Below are positions 36,549 to 49,110 of a DNA stretch of 64,000 nucleotides, one piece after another. How positions within the stretch are numbered: the stretch's first letter is position 1; every line of letters begins with the position of its first letter. The notes beneath the pieces were generated by a model, which searched no databases, had not been told where the DNA came from, and was given only the letters and a program-made list of their open reading frames with translations. Source of the DNA: Apodemus sylvaticus (lineage: Eukaryota > Chordata > Mammalia > Rodentia > Muridae); contig NC_067482.1 of NCBI RefSeq assembly GCF_947179515.1, forward strand, positions 71,128,311 to 71,192,310. Direction: 5' to 3'. Both the position numbers and the translations under genes were made by a program.

Positions 36549-36591
36549 AAGATAAGACAATACTGAAAAGAAAATGAGCTTTGAGTTCATC
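36549..36591 (+). repeat. 43-bp direct duplication, copy 2
   Basis: Second copy, 671 bp downstream; the only difference is G instead of A in the ATGARCTTTG part. It lies 86 bp upstream of the L1 target-site duplication at 36677. Confidence 0.95.
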
Positions 36592-36684
36592 TATAGGATC
36601 TTTTGGTTTAAAATTCTATCTTATTTTTGGCACAAAAATATCTATACATTGACAATATTCTGAAATAACTCACATTAAGAGTTA

Positions 36685-38196
36685 TTAAAGGCTATCTTTT
36701 TTCCATTGGATGTTTTCAGCCTCTTTGTCGAGGATCAAGTGGCCATAGGTGTGTGGGTTCATTTCTGGATCTTCAATCCTGTTCCATTGATCCTCCTGCC
36801 TGTCACTGTACCAATACCATGCAGTTTTTAACACTATTGCTCTGTAGTATTGCTTGAGGTCAGGGATACTGATTCTCCCAGATTTCCTTTTGTTGCTGAG
36901 AATAGTTTTAGCTATCCTGGGTTTTTTGTTGTTCCAGATGAATTTGATAATTGCTCTTTCTAACTCTGTGAAGAATTGAGTTGGGATTTTGATGGGTATT
37001 GCATTGAATCTGTATAGTGCTTTAGGCAAAATGGCCATTTTAACTATATTGATTCTACCGATCCATGAGCATGGGAGGTTTTCCCATTTTTTGAGGTCTT
37101 CTTCCATTTCCTTCTTCAGAGTCTTGAAGTTCTTGTCATACAGATCTTTCACATGTTTGGTAAGAGTCACCCCAAGATACTTTATACTGTTTGTGGCTAT
37201 TGTGAAGGGGGTCATTTCCCTAATTTCTTTCTCAGCCTGCTTATCCTTTGAATATAGGAAGGCCACTGATTTGCTTGAGTTGATTTTATAACCTGCCACT
37301 TTGCTGAAGTTGTTTATCAGCTGTAGGAGCTCTCTAGTGGAGTTCTTTGGGTCACTTAGGTAGACGATCATGTCGTCTGCAAATAATGATAGTTTGACTT
37401 CTTCCTTTCCAATTTGTATCCCTTTGACCTCCTTATGTTGTCGAATTGCCCGAGCTAGTACCTCAAGTACAATATTGAAAAGATAAGGAGAAAGGGGAGA
37501 GCCTTGTCTGGTCCCTGATTTCAGTGGGATTGTTTCAAGTTTCTCTCCATTTAGTTTGATGCTGGCTACCGGTTTGCTGTATATTGCTTTTACTATGTTT
37601 AGGTATGGGCCTTGAATTCCTGTTCTCTCCAAGACTTTAAGCATGAAGGGATGCTGAATTTTGTCAAATGCTTTTTCAGCATCCAATGAAATGACCATGT
37701 GGTTTTGTTCTTTGAGTCTGTTTATGTAGTGGATTGTATTGATGGATTTCCGTATATTGAACCAACCCTGCATTCCCGGGATGAAGCCTACTTGATCATG
37801 GTGGATGATCGTTTTGATGTGTTCTTGGATTCGGTTGGCAAGAATTTTATTGAGTATTTTTGCATCGATGTTCATAAGGGAAATTGGTCTGAAGTTCTCT
37901 TTCTTTGTTGGATCTTTGTGTGGCTTTGGTATCAGCGTAATTGTGGCTTCGTAGAAGGAATTGGGTAGTGTTCCTTCTGTTTCTATTTTGTGGAATAGTT
38001 TGAAGAGTATTGGTGTTAACTCTTCTTTGAAGGTCTGGTAGAATTCTGCACTGAAGCCATCTGGTCCTGTGCTTTTTTTGGTTGGAAGACTTTCTATGAC
38101 TCCTTCTATTTCTTTAGGCATTATGGGACTGTTTAGATGGTCTAGTTGGTCCTGAGTTAATTTTGGTATTTGGTATCTGTCAAGGAAATTGTCCAT
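36685..38196 (-). pseudogene. L1 ORF2p reverse transcriptase segment, inverted and truncated
   Basis: A 503-codon frame with no internal stop covers the reverse transcriptase core of L1 ORF2p (RNA-templated DNA synthesis at a nicked target). Visible motifs: LDAEKAFD at residues 171-178 (first catalytic Asp), the [14 protein letters not shown] block at about 227-240, and FADD at 272-275 (catalytic Asp pair). The frame stops inside the left target-site duplication, so the last residues are host-derived. L1 sequence in the same orientation continues upstream to 38455. The endonuclease domain and ORF1 are absent and the C-terminus has been separated by inversion, so the copy is inactive. Confidence 0.95.
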
Positions 38197-39717
38197 TTCC
38201 TCCAGATTCTCCAGTTGTGTTGAGTATAGGCTCTTGTAGTAGGATCTGATGATTTTTTGGATTTCCTCAGTTTCCGTTGTTATATCTCCCTTTTCATTTC
38301 TAAGTTTGTTAATTTGGATACTTTCTCTGTGCCCTTTGGTCAGTCTGGCTAAGGGTTTATCTATCTTGTTGATTTTCTCAAAGAACCAGCTCCTGGTATT
38401 GTTGATTTTTTGTATGGTTCTCTTTGTTTCTACTTGATTGATTTCGGCCCTGCTGGTTCAACTGGAGGTCAGCATGCAGAAGAATGCAAATTGATCCATC
38501 CTTGTCTCCTTGTACTAAGCTCAAATCCAAATGGATCAAGGACCTCCACATAAAGCCAGACACTCTGAAGCTAATAGAAAAGAAACTGGGGAAGACCCTT
38601 GAGGACATCGGCACAGGGAGAAAGTTTCTGAACAGAACACCAATAGCATATGCTCTAAGAGCAAGAATTGACAAATGGGACCTCATAAAATTACAAAGTT
38701 TCTGTAAGGCAAAGGACACCATCAAGAGGACAAATCGGCAACCAACAAATTGGGAAAAAATCTTCACCAATCCTACATCAGATAGAGGGCTAATATCCAA
38801 TATATATAAAGAACTCAAGAAGTTAGACTCCAGAAAACCAAACAACCCTATTAAAAAATGGGGTACAGAGTTAAACAAAGAATTCTCGCCTGAAGAACTT
38901 CGGATGGCGGAGAAGCATCTTAAAAAATGCTCAACTTCATTAGTCATTAGGGAAATGCAAATCAAAACAACCCTAAGATTTCATCTTACACCAGTCAGAA
39001 TGGCTAAGATTAAAAATTCAGGAGACAGCAGGTGTTGGAGAGGGTGTGGAGAAAGAGGAACACTCCTCCACTGCTGGTGGGGTTGCAAATTGGTACAACC
39101 ACTCTGGAAATCAGTCTGGCGGTTCCTCCGAAAACTGGGCACCTTACTTCCAGAAGATCCTGCTATACCACTCCTGGGCATATACCCAGAAGACTCCCCA
39201 CCATGTAATAAGGATACATGTTCTACTATGTTCATAGCAGCCCTATTTGTAATTGCCAGATGCTGGAAAGAACCCAGGTATCCTTCAACAGAAGAGTGGA
39301 TGCAAAAAATGTGGTATATCTACACAATGGAGTACTATTCAGCCATTAGAAACAATGAATTCATGAAATTCTTAAGCAAATGGATGGAGCTAGAGAATAT
39401 CATACTAAGTGAGGTAACTCAGACTCAAAAGGTGAATCATGGTATGCACTCACTAATAAGTGGATATTAACCTAGAAAACTGGAATACCCAAAACATAAT
39501 CCACACATCAAATGAGATACAAGAAGAAAGGAGGAGTGGCCCCTGGTTCTGGAAAGACTCAGTGAAACAGTATTCAGCAAAACCAGAACCGGGAAGTGGG
39601 AAGGGGTGGGTGGGAGGACAGGGGAAGAGAAGGGGGTTTGCGGGACTTTCGGGGAGTGGGGGGGCTAGAAAAGGGGAAATCATTTGAAATGTAAATAAAT
39701 TATATCGAATAAAAAAA
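36691..39717 (+). mobile_element. Twin-primed (5'-inverted) young L1 with 14-bp TSD
   Basis: 36691-38455 is L1 ORF2 sequence in reverse orientation, and 38456-39717 is the following L1 sequence in forward orientation, ending in ATGTAAATAAATTATATCGA and an A-run. The inverted part ends (L1 coordinates) at the WKKDS region and the forward part starts shortly after it, leaving only a small gap of roughly 20 bp. This is the signature of twin priming. Perfect target-site duplications AAGAGTTATTAAAG lie at 36677-36690 and 39718-39731. Long undamaged frames on both sides indicate a recent insertion. Confidence 0.97.
38484..39470 (+). pseudogene. L1 ORF2p C-terminal segment, forward part of the inverted L1
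   Basis: A 328-codon open frame ends at SLISGY, the usual ORF2 terminus. The cysteine-histidine motif CX3CX7HX4C is intact, with C184, C188, H196 and C201 of this frame. It starts just downstream of the inversion junction at 38455/38456. The first Met is internal to the original protein and not a true start. The intact motif and lack of stops agree with a young element, but without the upstream domains it is non-functional. Confidence 0.95.
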
Positions 39718-39731
39718 AAGAGTTATTAAAG

Positions 39732-41616
39732 ACAGTTGATGGGTTCTTTTTCCACAAACACACTCACACATAAAACCTGCAGGATGTATATTTCAATAGA
39801 TTTAAATGGAAATTTCTCTTATTCAAATAAACTCAAGTTAGTGAAGTCTAAAATTAATCCCAGTGTGTTATTGTCTATAAAGGGGAAGGTAAGAATCTGT
39901 TCTAAAGATGACACTTACTCTGCTGGGAAGTGAGTTCCTCTGTAAGAGAAAGAGATGGTGGGCATTGTGGGACCTGTCCTTTTAACAGATAACCCAAGAG
40001 CCCTTCCAGCTGGAGAGCATTAGTCCTCTTGGCCACAAAGCCAGCACCTGACCATTGGCACTATTGGATGCAGTTTTGTGGGAGGCAACATGACCGTGAC
40101 ACATCTCTGCAGAGTCTTCCTCCATGCTTAAGACACTTTTGCTTTGCAAGGCAGATATCTGACCCCCCCCCCACACACACACACACCCCTCATGAAGATC
40201 CTGTGGAAATGAGATCAGGACTATACCCAGATTCCTGGTTTGTCAATTTTCAAGTTCACTTGCTTGCATCCTTGTAGAAACTGAGAGGTGGTTAACATTG
40301 CTTGACTAAATTTAAGGGTGTTACTCATACATTTACAGAAGCAACAGCAGTCTGGGATTGCAGCAAAGACCTCTCTTGCTGCAAAGAAAATGTGTGGCTT
40401 ATTTCTTTGTAAGGAATAAGCTCTTAGAGAAACTACATATGTTATTCCCTTTACTTGTTTCTCAACTTAGCTTTACTGAACTCAGCCTATGCTGCAGGTA
40501 GTTAGGCAGGAGGGAGTGACTGTAAAGGCTTATAGATGCCCATCTCCCATTTATTATTTGCACTCCTAAGTCCCAATACCTCTGACTATGACTGCAATAG
40601 GAAATAGAGTCACTGCACACTATTAAAGACATACAGTACACTCATAGCAGAAGTAAAAGCACTATGATGAGGTCTTGATAAAAAGAAAGCTCAGATAGAG
40701 ACAGACAAAGAGCACCATGGGAATATGGAACTGGATAAGCCAGGGAGCACCATAGAGTGATAGTTAAGTACACTAAGGTAAGGAGAGACAATCACTCTTC
40801 TTTATGTAGCCTAACTATGATAAGAGCTGCTGGCTGGCATCTCATTCTGGAACAACATATCTATTTTGTTGAAGCCACTTCGCCTCTGAAATTTTGTTAT
40901 GGGAACCCTAGTGAATTTTCTTGATGACTCTGGTTTCTAAAACCATGAGTCTCACATCATTGCAAGTGTACATGTGATTCTAGAACATCAGACAAATTAG
41001 GGCTCAAAGTTTAAAACCAGATAGGAGTTAGTGAAGTCTGTACAAGTCTAAGGGCTATTTTGGATTCTCTTCTTAGAAGTTTAGAATCACGGTCATTTAC
41101 ATGGCCCTTTACTGACTTAATAATTTATAAACCACTTCAACTAAAGCTTCTTTTGTTATGGTTCAACTACCTGGGCTTTCTTTTGCTTTACAAGAACTCT
41201 TTATTTGGCAAAGAGAAATCCATAGTATGAGCAGTTCTGGGCTCTTCAGTATCCAAAAACCTGGGTCTGTGTAGGCTGAATTAATCTTACTTTTATAAAG
41301 CACTGAGAGCTAGGTACATGTTGGTTCAGTCCTCTGAGGCCAGAGACTTCAGATAACTAGGTTTGAGGATTACTGCTTTGGGATTTAACCACCAGAGACT
41401 TCAGCACATAGCTACTGTAATGGTCACCTTTTAGAATCAGGTAATAGTGGTAGTAGGTATCATCTGACAGCGTTACAGCTACTAGTTAATCGTTGAGTTT
41501 TGAGAGTGACTGGAGTTACAGATCTTGGCGGTAGCATGCTAGACTATTGGTCTTTTACAAGGTGTACTGTCACATAGCTCAAAATGCTGGCATGTAAGCT
41601 TCTATTTTGATATGCT
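39732..41616. other. Unannotated interval
   Basis: No gene found. A short C-run plus (CA)n (40152-40189) is the only simple repeat. Confidence 0.5.
40152..40189. repeat. Poly(C)/(CA)n tract
   Basis: A run of C's followed by about nine CA units. Confidence 0.9.
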
Positions 41617-41753
41617 TGTTTTTAAGATGCAGTCTCTATAGTTTGGCTATACTAGAACTCATTATGTACAGCATGGTGGACTTGAATTCACAGAGATCTA
41701 CCTGCCTCTGAATTTCAATTGCTAAGACTAAAATCAAATAGAACTTCATCCAG
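41617..41753 (-). mobile_element. Degenerate B1-type SINE, antisense
   Basis: TTTTTAAGATGCAGTCTCTA, TAGAACTCATTATGTACAGC, ACTTGAATTCACAGAGATCT and ACCTGCCTCTGAATTTC follow the antisense order of a B1 (GAGACAGGGTCTC, GGAACTCACTATGTAGACC, CTCAGAGATCTACCTGCCTC). Old copy. Confidence 0.7.
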
Positions 41754-43718
41754 CTCTCTTTCAGTTCTTAACAATTGTGAGGCTTGTGGTCCTTATGCCT
41801 ATACCATCAAAGCCTTGGCAGGTATAGTTTAGCATCTATCTAAAACTCTTCCTGTGACTAGGGCCCACCGTTTCCATATGTCAATTTGCCTATATCTCCA
41901 CCATCCATCACTGTCTTTGATAAAACAGATTCCCATTGGTTTTGTGTCCAGCTACTCTCCAGAACTCTTCAGGTGGTGTCCTGCCATGCTGCTGCATTAA
42001 CTGCAAGGATTTTTAAAGTTTCCAGGCTATAAGCTGCTTCTGCTGCTTTGACAACTTCCATTTAATTTCTAAGGCTTCCATTGACTTTTCTCTGTGTCTC
42101 CAGCTCAGTCACCTCTAACAAATAGGTTCAGAAATAAGCAAGAAAAACTCACTTTCAGTAAAAGAAGAAAGCTTTCATATATTGTAACTCTGAGAAACCA
42201 GGGAAAATCAAGGAGGAAGTGGTCTGACAGATTTGAAATGTGAGTATACCAGCTTACTTATATAGCCATAAAGAGGTTGTGGGAATGGTCTGTACAGCAG
42301 TAATTACAACATTCATACAAATGGAAGGTCATGGTCAATGTTAATCTCAGGCCATCTGCTGGAAAATCGATATAAGAATTCCCTTTTTGGTTTGGCATAC
42401 AGGGACTTCTAGTGTTCACCCAGACTGGTTTTCATTAAAGTGTTACCTTTTGTGGTTCTGAGTTCAGCTGGGGTGTAGGAACAGTTTGCCAGGCATCGAA
42501 GAGGGGAGGTGCCAGGCTGCTATGCCTGCTGTCGGGTGACAGGCTCATGGGAAGTGCGCCGATGCACCACTCAGGGGGTAGTGGGTGAATGGAAACTTGG
42601 GTGGTGGCCTCAGCCTTAGCAAGAAACAGCATAGACTGAGGAAGCTGGGGTCCCCAAGCTCCCATACTTCCAGTCACCACTGGAAACCACATGGAATTGA
42701 AATGGAGGAAACCCTCAGGCTGAGAACAATGAGCACAGAGTCAGAGGATGGGAAACTCTGGGTGTGTTCAGCAACAGTGAGTCTGGGAGTGCAGAGGGAC
42801 CTTCTGCAGGAGAGGTAGAGAGCACAGCAGCATGGTTCAGTAGACATAGTCCTCACAGTAGTTCTTGATGGAAGAGATAGCCCATGCTTATGCATACTGT
42901 TTATTGGCTGTTCATCATGGAAAATGGTTATATACATGGAAAATGGTTATATACTCTTCAGGGTGGACCAGAGATGAAATACTGTTGCAAGAAGGAATGT
43001 CTGAGAAGAGAAGTTTATTGTCTCAACCCTCAGTGCCCATCTAGCTCTCCATTAGCATGGAGATCATGTTCCTATGTAAGGAGTGTGTTCACATGACAGG
43101 GGCCTTGTTGGAAGCTGGTGAAGCTCCTACCAACCTCTGATATGAAGTTCTCAGGCTTCCAACCCACTCACCCTTACCAAGTTTTCTGGAACAGTCCATT
43201 GCCCCACAGCCTTTCTAGGCTGGCAGAAGCTGTCTGGAGTATTTATGGCTAGAACATGCCTTCAACAGTAGTTGTATTGATTATTTAGAACTGTTGTTAG
43301 TTACAACATAATTAAAGTGTCCATAACACATGGAATTCCATGACAGTAGTGTAGCCTGATTTTGCTAAAGGACATAGTTGGTGACAGTTCTGTGCTCATG
43401 ACAACTAGACATAAGACTATATTCTGTTAAGTCCTTGCTCTTGACTGGTTTAAACAATCATTTCCAGACATAATTAAAAGAGTTTTTAAGAGCAAATCCT
43501 TAAATAAAGCTCAGCTTTAACACTTATAGTAGCACATCAGAGTGCTTACCAATATTCATTATACCTTATAACTCCCACCTTCATGTGCTGGAGAAAGGAT
43601 TGGAACATCTGAACACAGGACACAGTATCTACAACCAAGAAAGCTGTGAAGATTATTCTGTAGAGTTAATGTGTTCCAGAGAAAACTAAATCACAAAGCT
43701 CACATGTACTAACTTAGC
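41754..43718. other. Unclassified interval, locally more GC-rich; possible old LTR
   Basis: No gene found. 42430-43260 is more GC-rich than its surroundings. Its antisense strand contains an AATAAAC signal complementary to GTTTATTGGC near 42898, so an old retroviral LTR in antisense is possible but not shown. A perfect 19-bp tandem duplication lies at 42916-42953. Frames of 70-87 codons on both strands show no domains. Confidence 0.35.
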
Positions 43719-43722
43719 TATC

Positions 43723-43781
<59 letters not shown>
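43719..43781. repeat. (ATCT)n microsatellite
   Basis: About 15 uninterrupted ATCT units. Confidence 0.97.
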
Positions 43782-44496
43782 GAACCCAGGCAAGGTTTCT
43801 TTTTATACAGAGACAGCAGATTTGGTTTTCCATGGTTAATAGTATCTGAACAATTCTGTTTATCCTGAAAATTCTCTGGATAGAAACCTTCAGAAAGTCT
43901 TGTGCCTTTTTCACAGCAAGGTGTACATATTAACACTTTTGAAAATCAGATGTTAACATACATATTTTCTATAGAAGACCATTTCTTTTGCTAGATCTAA
44001 CTTAACAAATGGATATAAGTATATAATTGCATAGTGTTGAGTCAGGGGCACCTTCCAGGAAGAAATAGGACCTTTTCTAGCTACTATCAGTGGGGCATGT
44101 TTTAAGTTGTTTATCTATGTCACAACGTATAATGAAAAAGAGAAGATGGGAAACAGGTATCTATGATGAGTGAGAAATATATGGACCAGATCAGCCACAA
44201 TAGAAGTTAAGGGTTTTCTGCTTATACATGGAAAACCCCCCTTCTTACATTTGCAAAACAGTCTTGAACCTGACACTTATTTAAATATTACCTCAGTGTA
44301 TAAGGTAAGCCAGGAAGAAAGGTTTTGTCATATACAGAAGAAGGAAAAGCAAAGGCAGGTATATTTAAAATGACTATTATACAATCAAATGAGAGGCAGG
44401 ACCAGCTCAAACCAACTATCTTTTTAAGTAAGTGATCCCTTCAAATTTATGCTATTGATTTTTAAATTAGACTTTTTATCGGATGTCTTCAAACAC

Positions 44497-44497
<1 letters not shown>

Positions 44498-44553
<56 letters not shown>

Positions 44554-44695
44554 GACATGATTGGTAGAGAGGTGACAGATAGATGATAGATGAATAGATG
44601 GATGGATAAATATGTGATAGATTAGCAGATGGCAGATGATTTTCCCAGTTCATTCATAGAAGGCTAGATAAAAGATAGACAGGAATAGATGGATG

Positions 44696-44738
<43 letters not shown>

Positions 44739-44763
44739 GATAGACAGACAGACAGACAGACAG
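44498..44763. repeat. (GATA)n/(GACA)n tetranucleotide cluster
   Basis: A pure GATA run at 44498-44553, an imperfect middle with GATG and GAATA units, a second pure GATA run at about 44690-44738, and a switch to GACA at about 44741-44763. It faces an ATCT array 700 bp upstream (43719-43781), which is the same repeat in inverse orientation. Confidence 0.95.
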
Positions 44764-46815
44764 TTACCTAAGAGATAGATAGAGTACATAGTACATGTGG
44801 CTTTTGAGGACTTGTTTCCCTGGAACAAATACCTCTGCTAACTATTAATTTAAAAGTAATCAATTTGTGTAGGGATTTAAAACTTTCACAGCTGGGAAGC
44901 AAATTTTAAAAGAAAGTGTTAGCTAGGAAATAATAGTTACATCTATAAAATCCTAGTCATTGTCTTAGTTGTAATCATTTCCTAGTTGATAATTTATCTC
45001 CCTCAGTCTAAATGCTCTTGTTTGCAAAATGGAAATTAAATTATGGGCTCTAATTTATAGCTCATGGCAATCAGCTCTGAAAGCTTGTAGCCTGGATCAG
45101 AGTTTTTTCTGATGTCAACACATGGGGTTATAACTGCATCAAGACAAGTCACCCTCCAACCACTTTGAGGAGGTGAAAAATTAAAGGTAAACATTAATGG
45201 TCTGCATAGTCAGTTTCCATCCTGAATATTCACAAATTGTTACCATTAATACATCATTAACTTGCTTCAAGTAAACTTGTGACAAAACCAAAAACTAGTT
45301 AACTAAGAAGCAGGCTCAACTCAGGCTTACTTGTCAGATTCAAGCAAGGACTTTCTCATAAACACAGAGAAGTGGGGTGGGAGTGTTACCTGTAGCATTC
45401 TTTCCATTTTAATATTCCATCTCTCTCTTCCTCTCACATTATAATTGTTACTAATGTAGTCATTACTGTGTCATTATACACCAGCAAGGTTAGTGGGTTA
45501 ACACAGACCAAATACATATATTATCCAAGGCTTCATGACAAGAAATTCAAAGTATCTTGATTGGTATTGAGAGAGCTGTCTGTAGTATGCACTTACTTGT
45601 TATGACTCCATTGACCTCAATGCCTTCTCTTCAGATCTCTTAATCCAACTCTGGCATGCAGCTGAATCTAAGATATGGTCCTTCCTTTGCTATTTCCATT
45701 TTTCTGAGATATTGTCCTCAGGTTACTGTCCTTCCCTCACCTAATTATGTCTATCACTTGAGTGACTCCTAGGAGAGAAGAGTTAGTGTCCTTGATGAAA
45801 AGAGGAGATTCGAGGAATTGGTAGGCACAAATAATGCATTCCCTGGGCTCTAAAAGACCTTTTAGAAAGTTCCAGAACTAACTTATAATAAGTGTGAATT
45901 TGCCTGGTGAATGAGTATGTCTTCTTGAAATGCGGTGTTATGCAAAGGAAAACAACTAGTAAATATATTACTAGAAACAACTAGGAATATTTGTTGGATT
46001 TGAATTGGATTTGGATTGAATAGGAATTGAAACTGCACCTCACAGATTTTTTTTTCATTCATTGTATATTCACATTCATTAGAATATTATCACATCAACT
46101 TTGCCTCTACCTCTTGCAGTAGGGATTTCTGGTTTCATTGGAGACTTGGTTATGTTATGTGATGTTTTTCTGGAAGCTCTCTGGTGAAAGGGCATGCAAT
46201 GTTTTAAAGGAGCAGACACATGAGACAGCATGTGATACTTGGAAAAGAGTAGAAGAATAACCCAGCAGACAGTGGACAATGCTGTGGTATTGGTTCACTT
46301 TGTTCTCTTTGCCAATCTTTATTTCATAAATTCATAGAGGTAAATGCACCAAAGAACTTCTCATGGTATCCATGCTGTTTGTTGCTGCTTCAGCAGACAC
46401 ACGCCTGTTGGCAGAGTCTCAGTTTCTTCTGGATTGAGCAACTGCTGTTAATTCATATTTAGTGCTTTGCTAGTAGACCGGACTACTTATGACAAAGATT
46501 CAGATCACCCTAAAGAACTACTTCCAAACAGGTCCTATTAGCCACCTTCCTCACCTACCTTTGGTCAGTGGGCTATAAGGAAAGTTGGATTGTTTATGAA
46601 ACCTTATTGAAAGAGATTTTGAAAAATATAAGCTGTCAACCTTGCTTCACCAGTGTGTTATTGCTTTGCTTGGTAAGTGTTGAAATGAAAGCTTATTAAG
46701 AAACCAAGAGATGCCACCAGGCCTTTCTCAGATGCCACCCGTGAGAGATTTTCCCAACCCAGACTGATCATTTCTTCCATAGCCCTTTTCACAGAATTAT
46801 TTTTCTGTATCAAAG

Positions 46816-46817
<2 letters not shown>
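44764..46817. other. Unannotated interval
   Basis: No gene or repeat recognised. Minus frames at 45783-45980 and 46079-46279 have no features. Confidence 0.5.

Positions 46818-46890
<73 letters not shown>
46818..46890. repeat. Compound (AT)n(AG)n microsatellite
   Basis: About 41 bp of AT followed directly by about 32 bp of AG, the same architecture as at 30450-30519. Confidence 0.97.
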
Positions 46891-46892
<2 letters not shown>

Positions 46893-46964
46893 ACAGCTGC
46901 CTCCCTAATCTTTTTCTTGCTTTTAGTCTCAGCCTACTCCAATTTATCCCCCCCTCCACACACA

Positions 46965-47165
46965 CTGTATCCAGAGGTAGCTTTTAAATTGTAAATTTGA
47001 CAAAGTAATTTGCTCCTGAAAACCTGTCAGTGTCTACCAGTTCCCTTCAAGACAGCATTCAAAATCCTTAAGGAGCCTTTCAAATCACCTGGTAAGCCAG
47101 CCCAAACAAGTGTTCACACTTCATGTCTTACCCCACCTTCATGGAGTGCTTGCAGATTCAAGCAG
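46965..47165. mobile_element. Possible ancient mammalian repeat (L2-like)
   Basis: The order TTGCTCCTGAAAACCTGTCA, GTGTCTACCAGTTCCCTTCA, ATTCAAAATCCTTAAGGAGC and a CTTACCCCACCTTC stretch resembles a mammalian-wide repeat that I remember as L2-related. Weak and unconfirmed. Confidence 0.3.
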
Positions 47166-48839
47166 CTACATAAAAAAAGTCAAGCTGTTGTGAGCATGTA
47201 GGGATCATATTCTCTTTTCTTTTTATATTCTCTGACTCTATGTATCTTGCTCATGTGTGATACATATTACATCCATTGCCTAACTACATTTGCATTTCAA
47301 CAGCAACTTCGATATTTAAAGACAGAAAAATATCAGTGTTGGGGCTGGGGTGGTTCTCTATCTCCTATTCAAGCTTCACCTACTCACCTTTTAGAAATTG
47401 AAAAAATGAAATCCCTTAAAGGTGACCCTGTAGCTTTCTCTTGTAGCTTTTCTTTTCTATCCTTCAGTTAACCTGCATTAGGATCAGCACCCATGTAATG
47501 AATGCTATGGCTCCTCTGCCTCCACATGGCTGGAGCTGAAATAGATTCTGAGAAAACTCCTCATCTGCTTTAGAGAGAGTAAGAAAGGAACACAGTGCAA
47601 GACTATGTGTTTTTGCAAAAGGCAATCCGTTTCCAAGTTAAACTCAATTTGACAAGGGCATGTCCAATAACTAAGCTTTCATTCCCAAATGCAGTCAAAG
47701 CACACACAGAAAGGGAGAGAATCAGAATCGTACACAGAGAATTGGCAGTCGTATGACAGAAGGCATTCAGAAAGGCTGTACTGGAGGATGCTTTGCAAAT
47801 GCACTGCTGACAAAGCACACTGTAGTTACAGTGAGCTGTGTGACCAGATAATCAGGAATGGGTACCATGAATAAGCTCTACAATAAGGCCTCTGGGAAGC
47901 AATTATGTCCTAGCTAAGTGCATACTGTATGGTTCTCATTCATTACTATAGATATTCTCAATTCTCCACCAATATCTTCACAAAGTCTTATATCATAGAA
48001 AATATGTATGTTTCCATAAGTTATGTAAAAGTAAAGTTTCTCTTCCAAACAGAAAAACCTCAAGGAGAAAGGCTAAATACATAGAAACTCCACTGATCTT
48101 TCACGGGTGATGAGGCAAAATTATACATGTCATTCATTGAATTTGTTTAGCTAATACTGTTGAGCTTTGTAGATATTTGGTACAGAAGCTGGAAATACAT
48201 AGCTAAACTAGTCGAAAGTGGATTTATATTGTTAAAATGCTGAAATATAGTTGTTAAGCAAAGATATGGAAAAACTGGATTATTTTTGATAATTTTTGGA
48301 TAGGTAAAGAAAGGAAGCAACGTAGGTAGTGTCAGAACACGTAGAAAAGGACTGCGATGAGTTGGCATCTCATGAGCCACAGGATGAGGATGACAGCTTA
48401 TGACACCATGCTTAAAAGATCCTGAGAAAGTCTCCTAAGACTTCTCACAAATCAGCCCACAACAGAGTAATGGCAATTTTCTCCTTCACAGGAAAGGTAC
48501 AGAAGATAGCAGACACAACAATCAGGAGATTTGGAAAAACATGTAAAAATGACAGCAGACTTAATATCTCTCAAAAACATGACAGACAGTTCTAGAAATG
48601 TTTGGTTAGTTGGATTTTCTTTTTGCTATATCTACAATCAGGTTATAGCAGAATGTTAGCTATTCTCATTTTTCTGATATAGACAATGAACCTCAGGGCT
48701 ATCACATGTGTGGTCCTTAGAATGAGTGACCAAGAAAAGGTAAAATGAACGCGATTATACTCAAACAAGAGTCAGAAGACATCATTCTGTAGCTTATCCC
48801 TGTCAATCACCTACTTTTTAATGGAAATTTAACCAACTT
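47166..48839. other. Unannotated interval
   Basis: No gene or repeat recognised. Frames of 61-77 codons are featureless. Confidence 0.5.
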
Positions 48840-49110
48840 TGCTTCTTAGCTATTGTCACTTCGGCATGACTAATATCACCTAGAAAGATGGAGACATTGC
48901 CCCAGGGGCATGTTTTTGGGACATTTTCGTGGCTAATGTTTGATGTGACCAAGTCCATCACATTGTAGCTGCTGCCACCCCTGGGTAGGTGGTTCTAGGT
49001 ATACAAGAAAGCTTAGCAAGTAAGCACATGGTCTTAACTTCATTTTATATTTCCAGGTTCTTGCCCTGAATTCTGTCATGATGCCCCTAAATGATGGAAA
49101 TAATGCAGAA
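48840..49110 (+). mobile_element. Diverged copy of the LTR-like rodent repeat
   Basis: CCACCCCTGGGTAGGTGGTT, CTAGGTATACAAGAAAGC and CCAGGTTCTTGCCCTGAATT align in order with the 29187-29585 type of element. Ends not defined. Confidence 0.5.

Noticed and set aside
36989..37968. Plus-strand frames of about 100 and 89 codons
   Set aside because: Antisense shadows of the inverted L1 reverse transcriptase frame.
43719..44763. Regular tetranucleotide arrays as a possible CRISPR-like array
   Set aside because: No spacers between units; ordinary microsatellites.
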